The notes beneath the pieces were generated by a model that saw only the letters and a program-made list of their open reading frames with translations, ran no database searches and was not told the DNA's origin. The position numbers and the translations under genes are program-made. 53,009 bases of DNA, from NCBI GenBank assembly GCA_003280105.1, contig QCFX01000011.1:1-53009 (forward strand), written 5' to 3'. Source of the stretch: Prochlorococcus sp. AG-363-N20. GTDB taxonomy: Bacteria; Cyanobacteriota; Cyanobacteriia; PCC-6307; Cyanobiaceae. Positions 21,759-32,174 of the stretch are shown here, one piece after another; the first letter of the stretch is position 1, and every line of letters starts with the position of its first letter.

Positions 21759-23809
21759 AGATCATTTTTTCGATGCATCTTTTGTCTTAATTTTCTGATT
21801 CGATCTCTTAATTGAGCTGCCTGTTCAAAATCAAGTTGCTTTGCCGCAGAATTCATTTTTGCTTCTAATTTACAAATCACCTCAGGCAAGGCTTCTATCG
21901 CAAGGGCTAAATCCGTTTCCTTATCTATAGCTTCTGCTGCTTTACTTGCTATATCTATTAAATCATTACTGGAACAATCTTTTTGAACTCTTCTTGAAAG
22001 TTCTAAAAATGAAAGTATTGAATTACTTGATTTCTTACCTGCTGGCGTAGGTATAATTTTATTTTTACTATTATACTCCTCTTGAATAGATCGGCGTCTT
22101 TTTGTTTCAGTGATAGCCTTATTCATTGAATCAGTAAAATTATCTGCATAAAGAAGTGCAAGTCCTTCTATATGCCTAGCTGCTCTTCCTATCGTCTGTA
22201 TTAAAGATCTCTCAGCACGGAGAAAACCTTCTTTATCAGCATCAAGTATTACTACTAATGAAACCTCTGGTAAATCTAAACCTTCTCTCAATAGATTTAC
22301 ACCAACCAAGACATCATATTCACCAAGTCTAAGGTCCTGAATAATTTCTATTCTCTCAATAGAATGAATTTCTGAGTGAAGGTAGCGAACTCTAACACCA
22401 TTATCTGCGAGATAATCTGTCAAATCCTCCGCCATGCGCTTTGTAAGAGTTGTAATTAAAACCCTCTGTTTTTTTTGCGATCTTTGACGAATCTCACCAA
22501 GTAAATCTTCTACCTGGCCTTCGGTTGGTCTTACTTCGACCAAAGGATCCAGAACACCAGTAGGTCTTATAACTTGCTGGGCAATCGCACCATTACTTTG
22601 ATTTACCTCCCAATCTCCAGGAGTTGCACTAATAAATATTGTTTGTCTGGCCTTTTCCCAAAATTCTTCACTTTTTAATGGTCTATTATCTGCTGCACTA
22701 GGCAATCGAAAACCATGTTCTATTAATACTTTTTTCCTTGCCTGATCTCCATTATACATCGCTTTTAGTTGAGGACATGTAACGTGGCTTTCATCCACAA
22801 TCAAAAGCCAATCTTCAGGGAAATAATCAATTAAACATTCAGGAGGGGTTCCTTCTAATCGTCCAGATAAATGACGAGCATAATTCTCAACTCCATTGCA
22901 ATAACCAACTTCTCGCAACATCTCCAAATCATAATTTGTTCTCTGCTCTAATCGCTGTGCTTCCACAAGTTTATTCGAAACATTCAGATAATTCAAACGT
23001 TCATTCAGTTCATTATGAATAGCCTTAATTGCACTCTTAAGACGATCCTTTGGAGTCACAAAGTGCTTTGCAGGGTATATATTTATGTTTTGAAGATTTG
23101 CAAGTATTTCACCGGTAATAGGGTCAACAAATTTAATCGCCTCTATTTCATCTCCAAAAAATTCTATCCGGACTAATCTATCGTCATAAGCAGGACCAAT
23201 TTCTAGAACATCTCCCTTTATACGGAAGCACCCTCTAGAGATTTCCAAATCATTACGACTGTATTGATTGTTAACCAGCTCACGCAATATCGAACGAATA
23301 TCAATTACTTCACCTACTTTAAATGGAACAGAAGCCTTAAGATATTCGCTTGGAATTCCTAACCCATAAATACAACTAATTGATGCTACAACAATTACAT
23401 CTCTCCTTTCAAATAAAGATCTCGTTGCTGAGTGCCTTAACATATCAATCTCTTCATTAATTGATGCAGTTTTCTCAATGTATGTGTCACTGACAGGAAC
23501 ATATGCTTCTGGTTGATAGTAGTCGTAATAAGAAATAAAGTATTCAACAGCATTGTCAGGGAAAAACTCTCTTAATTCATTGCAAAGTTGAGCGGCTAAA
23601 GTCTTATTGTGAGCCAACACAAGAGCTGGGCGTCCCGTCTGAGCTATTACATTTGCAATAGTAAATGTCTTACCTGTTCCTGTTGCTCCAAGAAGAGTTT
23701 GATAACGCTTACCTTGGTTTAAACCATTAACTAAGTAATTTATTGCTTTAGGTTGATCACCTTTTGGGGTATAAGGTGCCTCAATTCGATATTTAGGAAG
23801 TTTATTCAT
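21755..23809 (-). CDS. uvrB: Excinuclease ABC subunit B
   Basis: Damage-verifying helicase-like subunit of nucleotide excision repair, working with UvrA and UvrC. It has 684 residues. Walker A is [19 protein letters not shown], the beta-hairpin region shows [17 protein letters not shown], helicase motifs include [10 protein letters not shown] and [18 protein letters not shown], and the C-terminal UVR motif ([20 protein letters not shown]) binds UvrC. It lies 30 bases downstream of the ycf23 gene on the same strand, a likely operon. Confidence 0.98.
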   Translation of the reverse strand: MNKLPKYRIEAPYTPKGDQPKAINYLVNGLNQGKRYQTLLGATGTGKTFTIANVIAQTGRPALVLAHNKTLAAQLCNELREFFPDNAVEYFISYYDYYQPEAYVPVSDTYIEKTASINEEIDMLRHSATRSLFERRDVIVVASISCIYGLGIPSEYLKASVPFKVGEVIDIRSILRELVNNQYSRNDLEISRGCFRIKGDVLEIGPAYDDRLVRIEFFGDEIEAIKFVDPITGEILANLQNINIYPAKHFVTPKDRLKSAIKAIHNELNERLNYLNVSNKLVEAQRLEQRTNYDLEMLREVGYCNGVENYARHLSGRLEGTPPECLIDYFPEDWLLIVDESHVTCPQLKAMYNGDQARKKVLIEHGFRLPSAADNRPLKSEEFWEKARQTIFISATPGDWEVNQSNGAIAQQVIRPTGVLDPLVEVRPTEGQVEDLLGEIRQRSQKKQRVLITTLTKRMAEDLTDYLADNGVRVRYLHSEIHSIERIEIIQDLRLGEYDVLVGVNLLREGLDLPEVSLVVILDADKEGFLRAERSLIQTIGRAARHIEGLALLYADNFTDSMNKAITETKRRRSIQEEYNSKNKIIPTPAGKKSSNSILSFLELSRRVQKDCSSNDLIDIASKAAEAIDKETDLALAIEALPEVICKLEAKMNSAAKQLDFEQAAQLRDRIRKLRQKMHRKNDL

Positions 23810-23839
23810 TTATTGATGCACTAATCGCCTGCTGATAAC

Positions 23840-24619
23840 TTAAGCAACTTTTCTATTAAGAACTTTTGAGGAATCAATAGCTTCACGAAGCCTTCGAACC
23901 ACTGCAATCATAGCCAATTCGTCATTCAATTTATTAACAGCAGAACCAACCCCTACTCCATGAGCACCTGCAGCAATTGCCATTGGAACTGTTACTGCCG
24001 ATAACCCAGAAGCACATAACACAGGAATTGTTTTATCAGCCTCTACAAGAGCTTGAGAGATACTGTATGCAGCAGCCAGCGTTGGAGCTGCCTTTTCAAT
24101 CAAACCAAGAGCTCCTGGACTTACAGGGGTTGAGGTAGTTCCACCTTCAGTTTGGAAAAAATCTACATCGAATTCAGCTACATCCAAAGCCAGTTGCGCT
24201 TGTTCATCTAAGGGCATTACATGCGGAATCGTTACTGATAAAACAACATCAGGCAAAAGTGCCCGGGTTTCTTTAGTTATTTCTAAAACCTCTGATGCAG
24301 AAAAAATACGGCCCTGAGCATAAAAAGAATCAAAGTTGCCTATCTCAATCATTGAGGCACCTGCAGCGATAGCCTTAGGAAATAAATGAGGTTCAACAGC
24401 ACTTACACAAATTGGCAAGCCTGAAACATCTATTGCCAATTTGATTAGATCTGGCTCACAAGCAATATCTAGTAAATCTGCTCCTCCTTTACTTGCAGCC
24501 CTTGCAACCATCTCTACCGAATTGGGTGCAAAATTACTCAATCCAGAAATAACCTTCAGAAGACGACGTTGCTCCAAGCTCTGTTGAAGTGCAATAGGCA
24601 ACTTTTGAAGACGAGTCAT
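23840..24619 (-). CDS. ycf23: Ycf23/DUF561 family TIM-barrel protein
   Basis: Conserved cyanobacterial and plastid protein of 259 residues, likely a TIM barrel. Family features include LKVISGLSNFAPNSVEMVAR at the N-terminus, GGADLLDIACEPDL, PICVSAVEPHLFPKAIAAGA, MIEIGNFDSFYAQG and ASGLSAVTVPMAIAAGAHGV. The fold recalls thiazole and phosphate-binding barrels (a C-terminal Gly-rich GVGVGSAVN loop). The biochemical role is unknown. It is divergent from tilS and precedes uvrB by 30 bases, which suggests shared transcription but no clear functional link. Confidence 0.88.
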   Translation of the reverse strand: MTRLQKLPIALQQSLEQRRLLKVISGLSNFAPNSVEMVARAASKGGADLLDIACEPDLIKLAIDVSGLPICVSAVEPHLFPKAIAAGASMIEIGNFDSFYAQGRIFSASEVLEITKETRALLPDVVLSVTIPHVMPLDEQAQLALDVAEFDVDFFQTEGGTTSTPVSPGALGLIEKAAPTLAAAYSISQALVEADKTIPVLCASGLSAVTVPMAIAAGAHGVGVGSAVNKLNDELAMIAVVRRLREAIDSSKVLNRKVA

Positions 24620-24701
24620 CGCAAAACCACTAACAATCCGATTGTCCCATTCTTATGACCCAAAGCTCACAAAATTAATCCAGGTGGTTAACCCAAGATC
24701 A

Positions 24702-25754
24702 ATGTCTTCATCGATTTCAAATCAAAAAGCTTGGAGTAATTGGCATGAAAAGCTCCATAAAACACTAATTACAAATCAAAAACTCCTACCTAATGGGGCT
24801 TGTCTGCTACTTGCTGTCTCTGGAGGACAAGACTCAATGGCGCTTCTTCGTTTAATGCTTGATCTAAGAAGACTTCATGGTTGGAAACTACATGTCTGGC
24901 ATGGCGATCATTCTTGGCATAATCAATCTGCGAAAACTGCCAAAGAGCTAGCAAGTTGGTGCGATAAAGAAGGTCTTATTTGCCACACATCAAAAGCAGC
25001 TCAAAGTGAAGTATCAAAAGAAGCAACTGCTAGAAATTGGAGATATAAAGAACTTTGCCAAATAGCAGAAACCATCTCATTAAAAGAGCCAACATCCCCT
25101 TGCAATTATGTTTTAACAGGTCATACAGGAAGCGATCGCGCAGAAACTTTTCTTCTAAACCTTGCAAGAGGAGCTGATCTAGCTGGTCTTAGCTCACTTA
25201 AAGAAGCAAGATTTCTAAGTGACGAGATACAATTAATAAGACCTTTATTGTGCTTTAGTAGAAATGAAACAGCCCAAATCTGCAAAGACCTGAATTTACC
25301 TATATGGACAGATCCATCTAATAAAAATTTAGATTTAAGTCGAAATATGATAAGAGAGAAAATAATTCCTGTACTAGAAGATCTTTACCCTAATGCAAGC
25401 ATGCGAATAGCTTCACTTGCAGACAGAATTGCACATTACAAAGAAGATCAACAAGCAATGTCCACTGTTGTCATCGAGGTTTTTAAGCACCCCCAAGGAC
25501 TTTGCAGAAGAAGTCTGTCAAAACTTTCTTTAACAGCAAGAGCAACGATTATTGCGAATTGGCTTCAAGAAAAAGATGCTCCAAGCATCTCATCCCGCCA
25601 AATAAAAGAGATCAGCAAATCAATAGAAGTACAAAATCCACCTGGATCTCGTGACTTAGCAAAAGGATGGAAAATAAGTTGGGTGCGTGAATCTATACAA
25701 CTCAGGCAAACTCAAAACTCCCTCCAAATGAAAAACCACGCTCTCGAGCCTTAG
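24702..25754 (+). CDS. tilS: tRNA(Ile)-lysidine synthetase TilS
   Basis: Converts C34 to lysidine in tRNA-Ile(CAU), so that the tRNA reads AUA and takes isoleucine. The PP-loop is LLAVSGGQDSMALLRLMLDL, followed by WHGDHSWHNQSAKTAKELA, TGHTGSDRAETFLLNLARGA, and RPLLCFSRNETAQICKDLNL and the IWTDPSNKNLDLSRNMIR block. From the ATG at 24702 it has 350 residues. A TTG at 24642 would add 20 residues that do not look like the family, so I prefer the ATG. It lacks the long C-terminal domain of the E. coli enzyme, which is usual for the short form. Its stop shares four bases with that of rnj. Confidence 0.93.
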   Translation: MSSSISNQKAWSNWHEKLHKTLITNQKLLPNGACLLLAVSGGQDSMALLRLMLDLRRLHGWKLHVWHGDHSWHNQSAKTAKELASWCDKEGLICHTSKAAQSEVSKEATARNWRYKELCQIAETISLKEPTSPCNYVLTGHTGSDRAETFLLNLARGADLAGLSSLKEARFLSDEIQLIRPLLCFSRNETAQICKDLNLPIWTDPSNKNLDLSRNMIREKIIPVLEDLYPNASMRIASLADRIAHYKEDQQAMSTVVIEVFKHPQGLCRRSLSKLSLTARATIIANWLQEKDAPSISSRQIKEISKSIEVQNPPGSRDLAKGWKISWVRESIQLRQTQNSLQMKNHALEP

Positions 25755-27748
25755 GAAGCTACAGCTGAACGACGCCGGCGTGTTCTGCCTGATGGCATAT
25801 CAGCCTGGTTATCATCAATTTTTTCATTAACCTGTGATTGGTTAGAAATTGTTTGAACTGGAGTAGAACCTTTTCCTACAGGTTTTCCAACCTTGGTTGG
25901 TGCTGGCACTGAACTATTTCTAATATTTCTTGAATTATTGTTGGACCTTAAATCCATATCTTCGTCTGATCGGCCTTTATAAACAGGAGTACCGCTAGGG
26001 GCAGGTTGAACCAAGCAAAGAATCAAAGGCTCTACCTGCAATTCACGACGCAGACGTCTAGCAATTCCAACTTCTACTTCACGTTGTAATCCCATCCAAT
26101 CGACTTCTATAGATTTACCCCCAGTATGTCGAGCAAGCTGCTTCCAACGATTTTCAAGAACCCATCCTATTTCGCGCTCAGTCCATAAAGACATTTTTTT
26201 AGCGTCAACACTCGTAACTACACCCCGAAGATTGACTCTTGGTGGCGCAACCATTGCTCCATCTGTGCTTACAGCTGCAAGAACAGTAACCACCCCATCT
26301 TCGGCGAGCTGCTGACGTTCTTTCAAAACACGATTATCAACAATTCCTTCTCTAGAAGCATCTAAAAGCTCAATTCCCGCAGTAACAGGTTCTCCTTTAG
26401 AAATTGAATCAGGCGTTAACTGAACAACATCTCCATTTTCAACAATCAACATATTGTCAAATGGAATTCCCATTGAATTAGCACTCTTGCTGTGGCAAAC
26501 AAGCATCCTGTGCTCTCCATGAACAGGCACAAAAAACTTGGGCTTAACAAGAGCAAGCATCAATTTCTGATCTTCCTGACAACCATGGCCAGAGACATGT
26601 ATGCCCTCTGACTTTCCATAAACAACTTTGGCACCAAGCTTCATCAAGCGATCAATTGTGTTCACAACAGAAATTGTGTTGCCTGGTATTGGACTGGCAG
26701 AAAAAATAATTGTGTCATTAGTCTTTACCTGAACATGTTGATGCTCACCTCGAGAAATACGGCTAAGCGCAGCCATTGGCTCTCCTTGACTACCAGTCAT
26801 CAATAACAAAGTTTCGCGATCTGGGAGATCTCGAATTTGCTTAATTGGAATAAATAAATCATCGGGACATCTCAAGTATCCAAGCTCTCTTGCTCTAGCG
26901 ACCACATTGAGCATTGATCGTCCCATCAATCCAACCTTTCTTCCATTTTTCATTGCAAGTTCAACTAACATCGCAACTCGATGAGTTGAACTTGCGAAAG
27001 TAGTTACTATTACCCTCCCTTCAGCTGAAGCAATATGTCGATCTAAATTAGGAAAAACAGATCTCTCTGATGGAGTAAATCCTGGAACCTCAGCATTTGT
27101 AGAGTCTGAAAAAAGACATAAAACACCCCGCTCTCCATAGTCAGCAATTCTCTGTATATCAAAATGCTCACCATCTGGAGGTGTATGGTCAAATTTAAAA
27201 TCACCAGTGAAAATTACTACGCCTACAGGAGTAGTAATGGCCAATGAAAAACTATCAGAAATTGAATGAGTGTTGCGAATATATTCAACTGAAAAATGTT
27301 GACCAACCTTAACAACATCTCTAGGCGCAATAGTTTTTATAGTGGTGGAGTTGTTAACTCCAGCATCTTCCATTTTGCCCTGAAGCATTGACATGGCTAA
27401 TGGAGGTCCATAAATAACAGGAATATTAAAGTTCTTGAGATGATGTGAAATTCCACCAATATGATCTTCATGACCATGAGTAACAATCATTGCTCTAATT
27501 CGCTTTTGATTGTCTTTTAAGTAAGTCGTATCTGGCATCACAACATTCACGCCATGCATGCCATCATCGGGGAAAGCAAGACCTGCATCGACAAGCATAA
27601 TGTCATCGCCATACTCAAAAACACAGGTATTCTTTCCAATCTCATGAAGACCGCCAAGAGGAATAACTCTCAAATAAGGCTCTTTGCTCTTAGAGCCTCC
27701 AGTTGTTGGAGTAGCTGAACTTTTGGAATTCATTGAACTAAACGTCAT
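25751..27748 (-). CDS. rnj: Ribonuclease J
   Basis: 5'-to-3' exo- and endoribonuclease of the metallo-beta-lactamase/beta-CASP fold, active in RNA processing and decay. The metal motif is MIVTHGHEDHIGGISHHL, and other motifs are IPLGGLHEIGKNTCVFEYG, GVVIFTGDFKFDH, FVPVHGEHRML and HVSGHGCQEDQKLM. The core ends near residue 550 and a flexible tail follows with an arginine-rich end, GRTRRRRS. I start it at the Met at 27748 (665 residues); the frame is open to 27811, but the extra residues look hydrophobic and out of place. A Met at 27733 is another option. It lies downstream of dapA on the same strand. Confidence 0.94.
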   Translation of the reverse strand: MTFSSMNSKSSATPTTGGSKSKEPYLRVIPLGGLHEIGKNTCVFEYGDDIMLVDAGLAFPDDGMHGVNVVMPDTTYLKDNQKRIRAMIVTHGHEDHIGGISHHLKNFNIPVIYGPPLAMSMLQGKMEDAGVNNSTTIKTIAPRDVVKVGQHFSVEYIRNTHSISDSFSLAITTPVGVVIFTGDFKFDHTPPDGEHFDIQRIADYGERGVLCLFSDSTNAEVPGFTPSERSVFPNLDRHIASAEGRVIVTTFASSTHRVAMLVELAMKNGRKVGLMGRSMLNVVARARELGYLRCPDDLFIPIKQIRDLPDRETLLLMTGSQGEPMAALSRISRGEHQHVQVKTNDTIIFSASPIPGNTISVVNTIDRLMKLGAKVVYGKSEGIHVSGHGCQEDQKLMLALVKPKFFVPVHGEHRMLVCHSKSANSMGIPFDNMLIVENGDVVQLTPDSISKGEPVTAGIELLDASREGIVDNRVLKERQQLAEDGVVTVLAAVSTDGAMVAPPRVNLRGVVTSVDAKKMSLWTEREIGWVLENRWKQLARHTGGKSIEVDWMGLQREVEVGIARRLRRELQVEPLILCLVQPAPSGTPVYKGRSDEDMDLRSNNNSRNIRNSSVPAPTKVGKPVGKGSTPVQTISNQSQVNEKIDDNQADMPSGRTRRRRSAVAS

Positions 27749-27834
27749 GGCTAAATTTAGAAAAACTAATGAGTGGATGTGATATTGCGAAAGCGTAAAA
27801 ACGCAAAGCAAGTTTTAAAGAAAAAACGGCATTG

Positions 27835-28737
27835 TTAATTCAAATCAGAAAGGACTTGAGATAGTTGGGCTTTCATTTGGGAGTTCAAAGGAATCAAAGG
27901 TCTACGCGGAGGTCCAACTGACCAGCCAATGAGCTCTAAAGCAGCTTTGACAGGAATTGGATTCGTCGTAAGAAATAACGCCTTAAAAAGAGGTTGCAAT
28001 TGCTCGTGATAACCCAACGCAAGTGATCCATTCCCACTGAAATAAGCATCTATCATCGCTTTAATCCGCCGACCAACTAGATGACTCGCAACACTCACCA
28101 CTCCTACTGCTCCTACTGAGAGCATTGGTAGAAGCAGAGAATCATCGCCGCTATAAACAGCTAATTGGGATCCGCATTCCATTCTTAGTTCAGTAACCTC
28201 TTCTGTTGTTCCACTAGCAGCCTTAAAGCTGACAACATTAGAACAATCCAGCAACCTTGCAACAGTTTGAGGTGCAAGAGAACACCCAGTTCTCCCTGGA
28301 ATGTTGTAAAGCATTAATGGCAAATCAGGAGCTGCATTGGCAATTTCTCGAAAGTGGGCCTCAAGCCCAGCTTGAGGAGGTTTGTTGTAATAAGGAACTA
28401 CTACCAACGCACCATCGGCACCAGCAGCCGCTGCTTCTGATGTGGCCTCTATAGCTTCTGCAGTGCTATTACTTCCTGTTCCAGCCAAAACATGCACCCC
28501 AGAGCCTACAGCTTTACGAACAGTTTTAAATAACTGATGCTGCTCCTGCCAACTCAAAGTGGGGGATTCTCCTGTAGTTCCACAAACCACAATTCCGTCA
28601 GAGCCCTCTTCCACCAAATACCTTGCCAATCGACCGGCTAAAGCAAAATCAACATGGCCATCTGCATCGAATGGCGTAACCATTGCTGTTAACAAACGAC
28701 CAAAAGGTGTTGGAGATAAAGCAGCGATAGAACTCAT
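27835..28737 (-). CDS. dapA: 4-hydroxy-tetrahydrodipicolinate synthase
   Basis: Condenses pyruvate with aspartate semialdehyde, the first step specific to lysine and diaminopimelate. It has 300 residues, the usual TIM-barrel length. Motifs: [33 protein letters not shown], the Tyr in [31 protein letters not shown], and the Schiff-base Lys in [14 protein letters not shown]. Its start overlaps the end of asd by four bases, so the enzyme that supplies its substrate is made from the same message. rnj follows. With lysC in this window it forms a set for aspartate-family amino acids. Confidence 0.97.
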   Translation of the reverse strand: MSSIAALSPTPFGRLLTAMVTPFDADGHVDFALAGRLARYLVEEGSDGIVVCGTTGESPTLSWQEQHQLFKTVRKAVGSGVHVLAGTGSNSTAEAIEATSEAAAAGADGALVVVPYYNKPPQAGLEAHFREIANAAPDLPLMLYNIPGRTGCSLAPQTVARLLDCSNVVSFKAASGTTEEVTELRMECGSQLAVYSGDDSLLLPMLSVGAVGVVSVASHLVGRRIKAMIDAYFSGNGSLALGYHEQLQPLFKALFLTTNPIPVKAALELIGWSVGPPRRPLIPLNSQMKAQLSQVLSDLN

Positions 28738-29795
28738 AGCTTTGGTATTAATAGTTCAGCAATCTGTATTGCATTAAGCGCTGCTCCTTTGCGAATCTGA
28801 TCCCCACAAAGCCAAAATTCCAAAGAATTTGAATCACTAATATCTTGCCTAATGCGTCCTACGGCAACCTCATCTCGACCGGTTACATCTATAGGCATCG
28901 GGAAACGATTGGATTCAAAATCTTCAATCAGTTCTATTCCCTTTGCATCAGCAAGAATGCGCCGCGCCTCTTTTACAGGAAAAGGCTTTTGAAATTCAAT
29001 GTTTACAGATTCTGAATGAGCTCTCAAAACTGGAACACGAACACAAGTTGCGGAAAAACGAAGATTTGGCAAAGCCATGATCTTTCTAGTTTCATTAACC
29101 ATCTTCATTTCCTCCTCGCAATAACTATTTGATTGCAAAGGTGAATTATGTAGAAATAGATTAAACGCTAAAGAATATGGCAATATCTCACTTATAGGTT
29201 GTTCACCATCCAAGACCAATTTACTTAGTTGCTTAAGCTCTTCCATTGCTCGAGCACCTGCACCACTAACAGACTGATATGTCGAAACAATTACTCTTCG
29301 AATAGGGATATAAGCCGCTAAAGGAGCCAAAGCTAAAGCCAATAAAATCGTTGTGCAATTTGGATTGGACAAAAGGCCATTATGTTTTAGTGCTTCTTGA
29401 GGGTTTACTTCTGGAACAACTAACGGGACATCTTCATCCATTCGAAAAGCACTGGAGTTATCAATCATTACTGCCCCTGCAGATTGGATTACTTGGCGCC
29501 ACTTTTTAGAAACGCTTCCACCAGCACTAGCCAATACAAGATCTACTCCTTGCAAATTAATATCACTGACTTCATGAACCTGAATCCTTGAGCCTTTCCA
29601 TATTTGTGATGAGCCAGCAGAGCGTTTCGAAGAAAGCAAACGCAATTCTCTAATAGGAAAAGAACGCTCCTCTAGAAGCTCTAACAGCTCCATCCCAACT
29701 GCGCCGGTAGCACCTAGCACAGCAACAGTGAGGGGTCGATCAGGAAGAAAGGGTGTCTTGAGCAAGCGAAATAAATAGCTATAAGCTTTGAACAA
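28734..29795 (-). CDS. asd: Aspartate-semialdehyde dehydrogenase
   Basis: Reduces aspartyl phosphate to aspartate semialdehyde with NADPH. The Rossmann start is [20 protein letters not shown], the active-site Cys is in [16 protein letters not shown], and other marks are [20 protein letters not shown] and [18 protein letters not shown]. It has 353 residues by the first Met, somewhat longer than the usual 330-345; about 20 residues precede the nucleotide-binding strand, so a later start such as a TTG is possible. It is the first gene of asd-dapA-rnj and is divergent from tig across about 140 bases. Confidence 0.96.
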   Translation of the reverse strand: MFKAYSYLFRLLKTPFLPDRPLTVAVLGATGAVGMELLELLEERSFPIRELRLLSSKRSAGSSQIWKGSRIQVHEVSDINLQGVDLVLASAGGSVSKKWRQVIQSAGAVMIDNSSAFRMDEDVPLVVPEVNPQEALKHNGLLSNPNCTTILLALALAPLAAYIPIRRVIVSTYQSVSGAGARAMEELKQLSKLVLDGEQPISEILPYSLAFNLFLHNSPLQSNSYCEEEMKMVNETRKIMALPNLRFSATCVRVPVLRAHSESVNIEFQKPFPVKEARRILADAKGIELIEDFESNRFPMPIDVTGRDEVAVGRIRQDISDSNSLEFWLCGDQIRKGAALNAIQIAELLIPKL

Positions 29796-29934
29796 AAAGG
29801 TTCATCTCTATTAAGCGCTTTGCCACATGACGGAAAGCACTAGACGCTGATGATTAAAACGTTGATGCCACAATACGCGGAAGTGGTCATACTGATCGTT
29901 CATTAAGGTATTGGCTAATAGCTGTTAGACACCA

Positions 29935-31371
29935 ATGAGTGTTGCTGAATTGAAAATACAAACCAATTCCTTGCCTGGAAGTCGATTATCAGTGGAGTTG
30001 GAAATACCTGCTGACCGCTGCAAGCACAGCTATGAAGAAGCTTTGTCGCGACTTAGCCGATCTGTAAAACTTCCTGGCTTCCGTAAAGGCAAAGTACCTA
30101 AAGCAGTAATTCTTCAACAAGTCGGTGTTGGCAGAATTCGCGCTTCTGCTTTAGAAACATTATTAGAAAATGCTTGGCGAGAAGCATTGGAAAAAGAGTC
30201 AATAGAGCCTCTTTGTGAACCAGAGTTAAAAGGAGGATTCGAATCTCTTTTAAATAGTTTCAACCCAAACTCAGACCTAAGCTTGGTACTAGAAACAGAT
30301 GTTACGCCGGTTGCAACTCTAAAAATGACTAAGGGGTTGCAAGCAAAAACAGAAAAAGTGATTTTTAATCCATTGCAAATTGATGAATTAATTGAACAAT
30401 CAAGAAAACAACTTGCAACTCTTGTTCCAGTTGAAAAACGTTCTGCAGAAATGGGTGATATAGCAGTTCTATCTTTTAAAGGAAAATTTGAAGATGGCAC
30501 AGAAATTGAAGGAGGAAGTGCAGAGTCTATGGATATTGAACTCGAGAAAGGGCGAATGATCCCTGGATTCATTGAAGGAATTATTGGCATGAACATTAAT
30601 GATAAAAAAGACTTAAAATGTGATTTCCCAAAGGATTACCATGAAGAAACAGCCCGTGGGAAAAAAGCAATTTTTACCGTAGAGCTAAAAGAACTAAAAG
30701 CAAAAGAGCTTCCTGAATTAGATGATAATTTTGCTAAACAATCTAGTGATAAGTCAACAATGGCTGAATTGCGTGAAGAGTTAGAAAAAAGGCTTAAGGA
30801 AGACTGTGAAAGAAGACAAGTTACTAATCGTCAAGAGAGTCTGGTTCAAGCGCTTATTGAACAAGTTGAAGTTGATTTGCCAAAGACTCTTATTGACCAA
30901 GAAGTTAGGTTAATTGTTGAACAAACAGCGCAAAAATTTGCACAACAAGGGATGGATGTAAAATCCATGTTTACTCCAGAACTTGTAAAATCCTTAATGG
31001 ATTCTTCACAAGAGGATGCCAAAAAAAATCTTATGAGAAAATTTGCCTTGAAAGCACTTGCAGATGCCGAGAAAATCAATATTGAGGAAAACGCAATTGA
31101 ATCAAAAATGAACGAGGTTAGAAGCGAACTTTCCGGTGAAAAAAATATTGATCTTGGTCGGCTAAAAAGTGCTGTGGCTGATGATTTACTAGAGGAAAAG
31201 CTACTAGAATGGTTAGAAGAAAATAGTGCCGTAACAGAAATTTCTCCAAGCACAAATAAGGAGGAAGAAACGAATGTTTCTAAAAGTAAGCAAACAAAAT
31301 CTACGCAAGCAAAGACAAGCAAAAGTCAAGCAAAAGCTAAAAAGCCAGTAAAAAAAGAACCCAAATCATGA
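29935..31371 (+). CDS. tig: Trigger factor
   Basis: Ribosome-bound chaperone and prolyl isomerase that meets nascent chains at the tunnel exit. It has 478 residues. The ribosome-binding tail carries LPGFRKGKVPKAVILQQ (the GFRxGxxP signature). The FKBP-type domain spans about 160-245 (GDIAVLSFKGKFEDGTEIEG, MIPGFIEGIIGMN). The helical C-terminal arms follow, then an added tail of about 45 residues rich in Lys, Ser and Thr (SKQTKSTQAKTSKSQAKAKK). It is divergent from asd and just upstream of clpP and clpX, a common order in bacteria. Confidence 0.97.
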   Translation: MSVAELKIQTNSLPGSRLSVELEIPADRCKHSYEEALSRLSRSVKLPGFRKGKVPKAVILQQVGVGRIRASALETLLENAWREALEKESIEPLCEPELKGGFESLLNSFNPNSDLSLVLETDVTPVATLKMTKGLQAKTEKVIFNPLQIDELIEQSRKQLATLVPVEKRSAEMGDIAVLSFKGKFEDGTEIEGGSAESMDIELEKGRMIPGFIEGIIGMNINDKKDLKCDFPKDYHEETARGKKAIFTVELKELKAKELPELDDNFAKQSSDKSTMAELREELEKRLKEDCERRQVTNRQESLVQALIEQVEVDLPKTLIDQEVRLIVEQTAQKFAQQGMDVKSMFTPELVKSLMDSSQEDAKKNLMRKFALKALADAEKINIEENAIESKMNEVRSELSGEKNIDLGRLKSAVADDLLEEKLLEWLEENSAVTEISPSTNKEEETNVSKSKQTKSTQAKTSKSQAKAKKPVKKEPKS

Positions 31372-31411
31372 TCTATGCCAATAGATTGCTTGAATAATCT
31401 CAAAAGTTCGC

Positions 31412-32059
31412 GTGATTAACGCTCTTTACAGCCACCCCATAACTAATCGATGGATAGGCTCTAGCCCTATTTCTGGACCAGGCATCCTGCCAACAGTTAT
31501 TGAGCAATCAGGCAGAGGAGATCGGTCGTTTGATATTTACTCTCGGCTTCTCCGAGAAAGAATCATATTTCTAGGCACAGAGGTAAATGATCAAGTCGCA
31601 GATGCATTAGTAGCCCAAATGCTTTTTTTAGAAGCAGATGATCCAGAGAAAGATATCCAGATTTATATCAACTCACCAGGTGGTTCAGTTACAGCAGGAC
31701 TGGCGATATACGACACCATGCAGCATGTCGTTCCTGATGTAGTAACTATTTGCTATGGGATAGCTGCAAGCATGGGCGCATTTCTGCTTTCCGGTGGAAC
31801 GAAAGGCAAACGCCTGGCTCTCCCAAATTCAAGAATAATGATTCATCAACCACTCGGAGGTGCACAAGGGCAAGCTGTAGAAATCGAAATACAAGCTAAA
31901 GAAATCCTTTACCTCAAAGAGACTCTGAATGGTTTATTGGCAAGCCACACAGGGCAACCAATTGAAAAAATTGCTGAGGATACTGACAGAGACCATTTCC
32001 TTTCTCCTAAAGAAGCGGTTGAATATGGCCTGATCGATCAAGTGGTGGAAAGCCTCTAA
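31412..32059 (+). CDS. clpP: ATP-dependent Clp protease proteolytic subunit
   Basis: Serine peptidase that forms the chamber of the ClpXP protease. It has 215 residues from a GTG start at 31412. The catalytic triad is visible: Ser120 in [15 protein letters not shown], His145 in [13 protein letters not shown], and Asp194 in [20 protein letters not shown]. The first 20 or so residues are probably a propeptide. It lies between tig and clpX in the same direction. Cyanobacteria have several ClpP paralogues; this one, paired with clpX, is likely the ClpP2-type subunit, by position only. Confidence 0.96.
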   Translation: MINALYSHPITNRWIGSSPISGPGILPTVIEQSGRGDRSFDIYSRLLRERIIFLGTEVNDQVADALVAQMLFLEADDPEKDIQIYINSPGGSVTAGLAIYDTMQHVVPDVVTICYGIAASMGAFLLSGGTKGKRLALPNSRIMIHQPLGGAQGQAVEIEIQAKEILYLKETLNGLLASHTGQPIEKIAEDTDRDHFLSPKEAVEYGLIDQVVESL

Positions 32060-32174
32060 ACACAGGAATCATTAAGGATGGCTGACGAACTCGCTATCTC
32101 GAACGATCCTATAAGTTCAGGCTGACCAACATTCAGTCAGATCCATCTTCCCTTACTGAACGAGAAAGCGCCCG

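Noticed and set aside
30846-31322. Minus-strand frame of 158 codons inside tig, rich in Ser and Phe
   Set aside because: It mirrors the Glu/Lys-rich codons of trigger factor; composition is what antisense reading of such a gene gives.
32080-32127. A 15-codon plus-strand frame (MADELAISNDPISSG) between clpP and clpX
   Set aside because: Too short to support, and no clear ribosome site or known leader peptide pattern.
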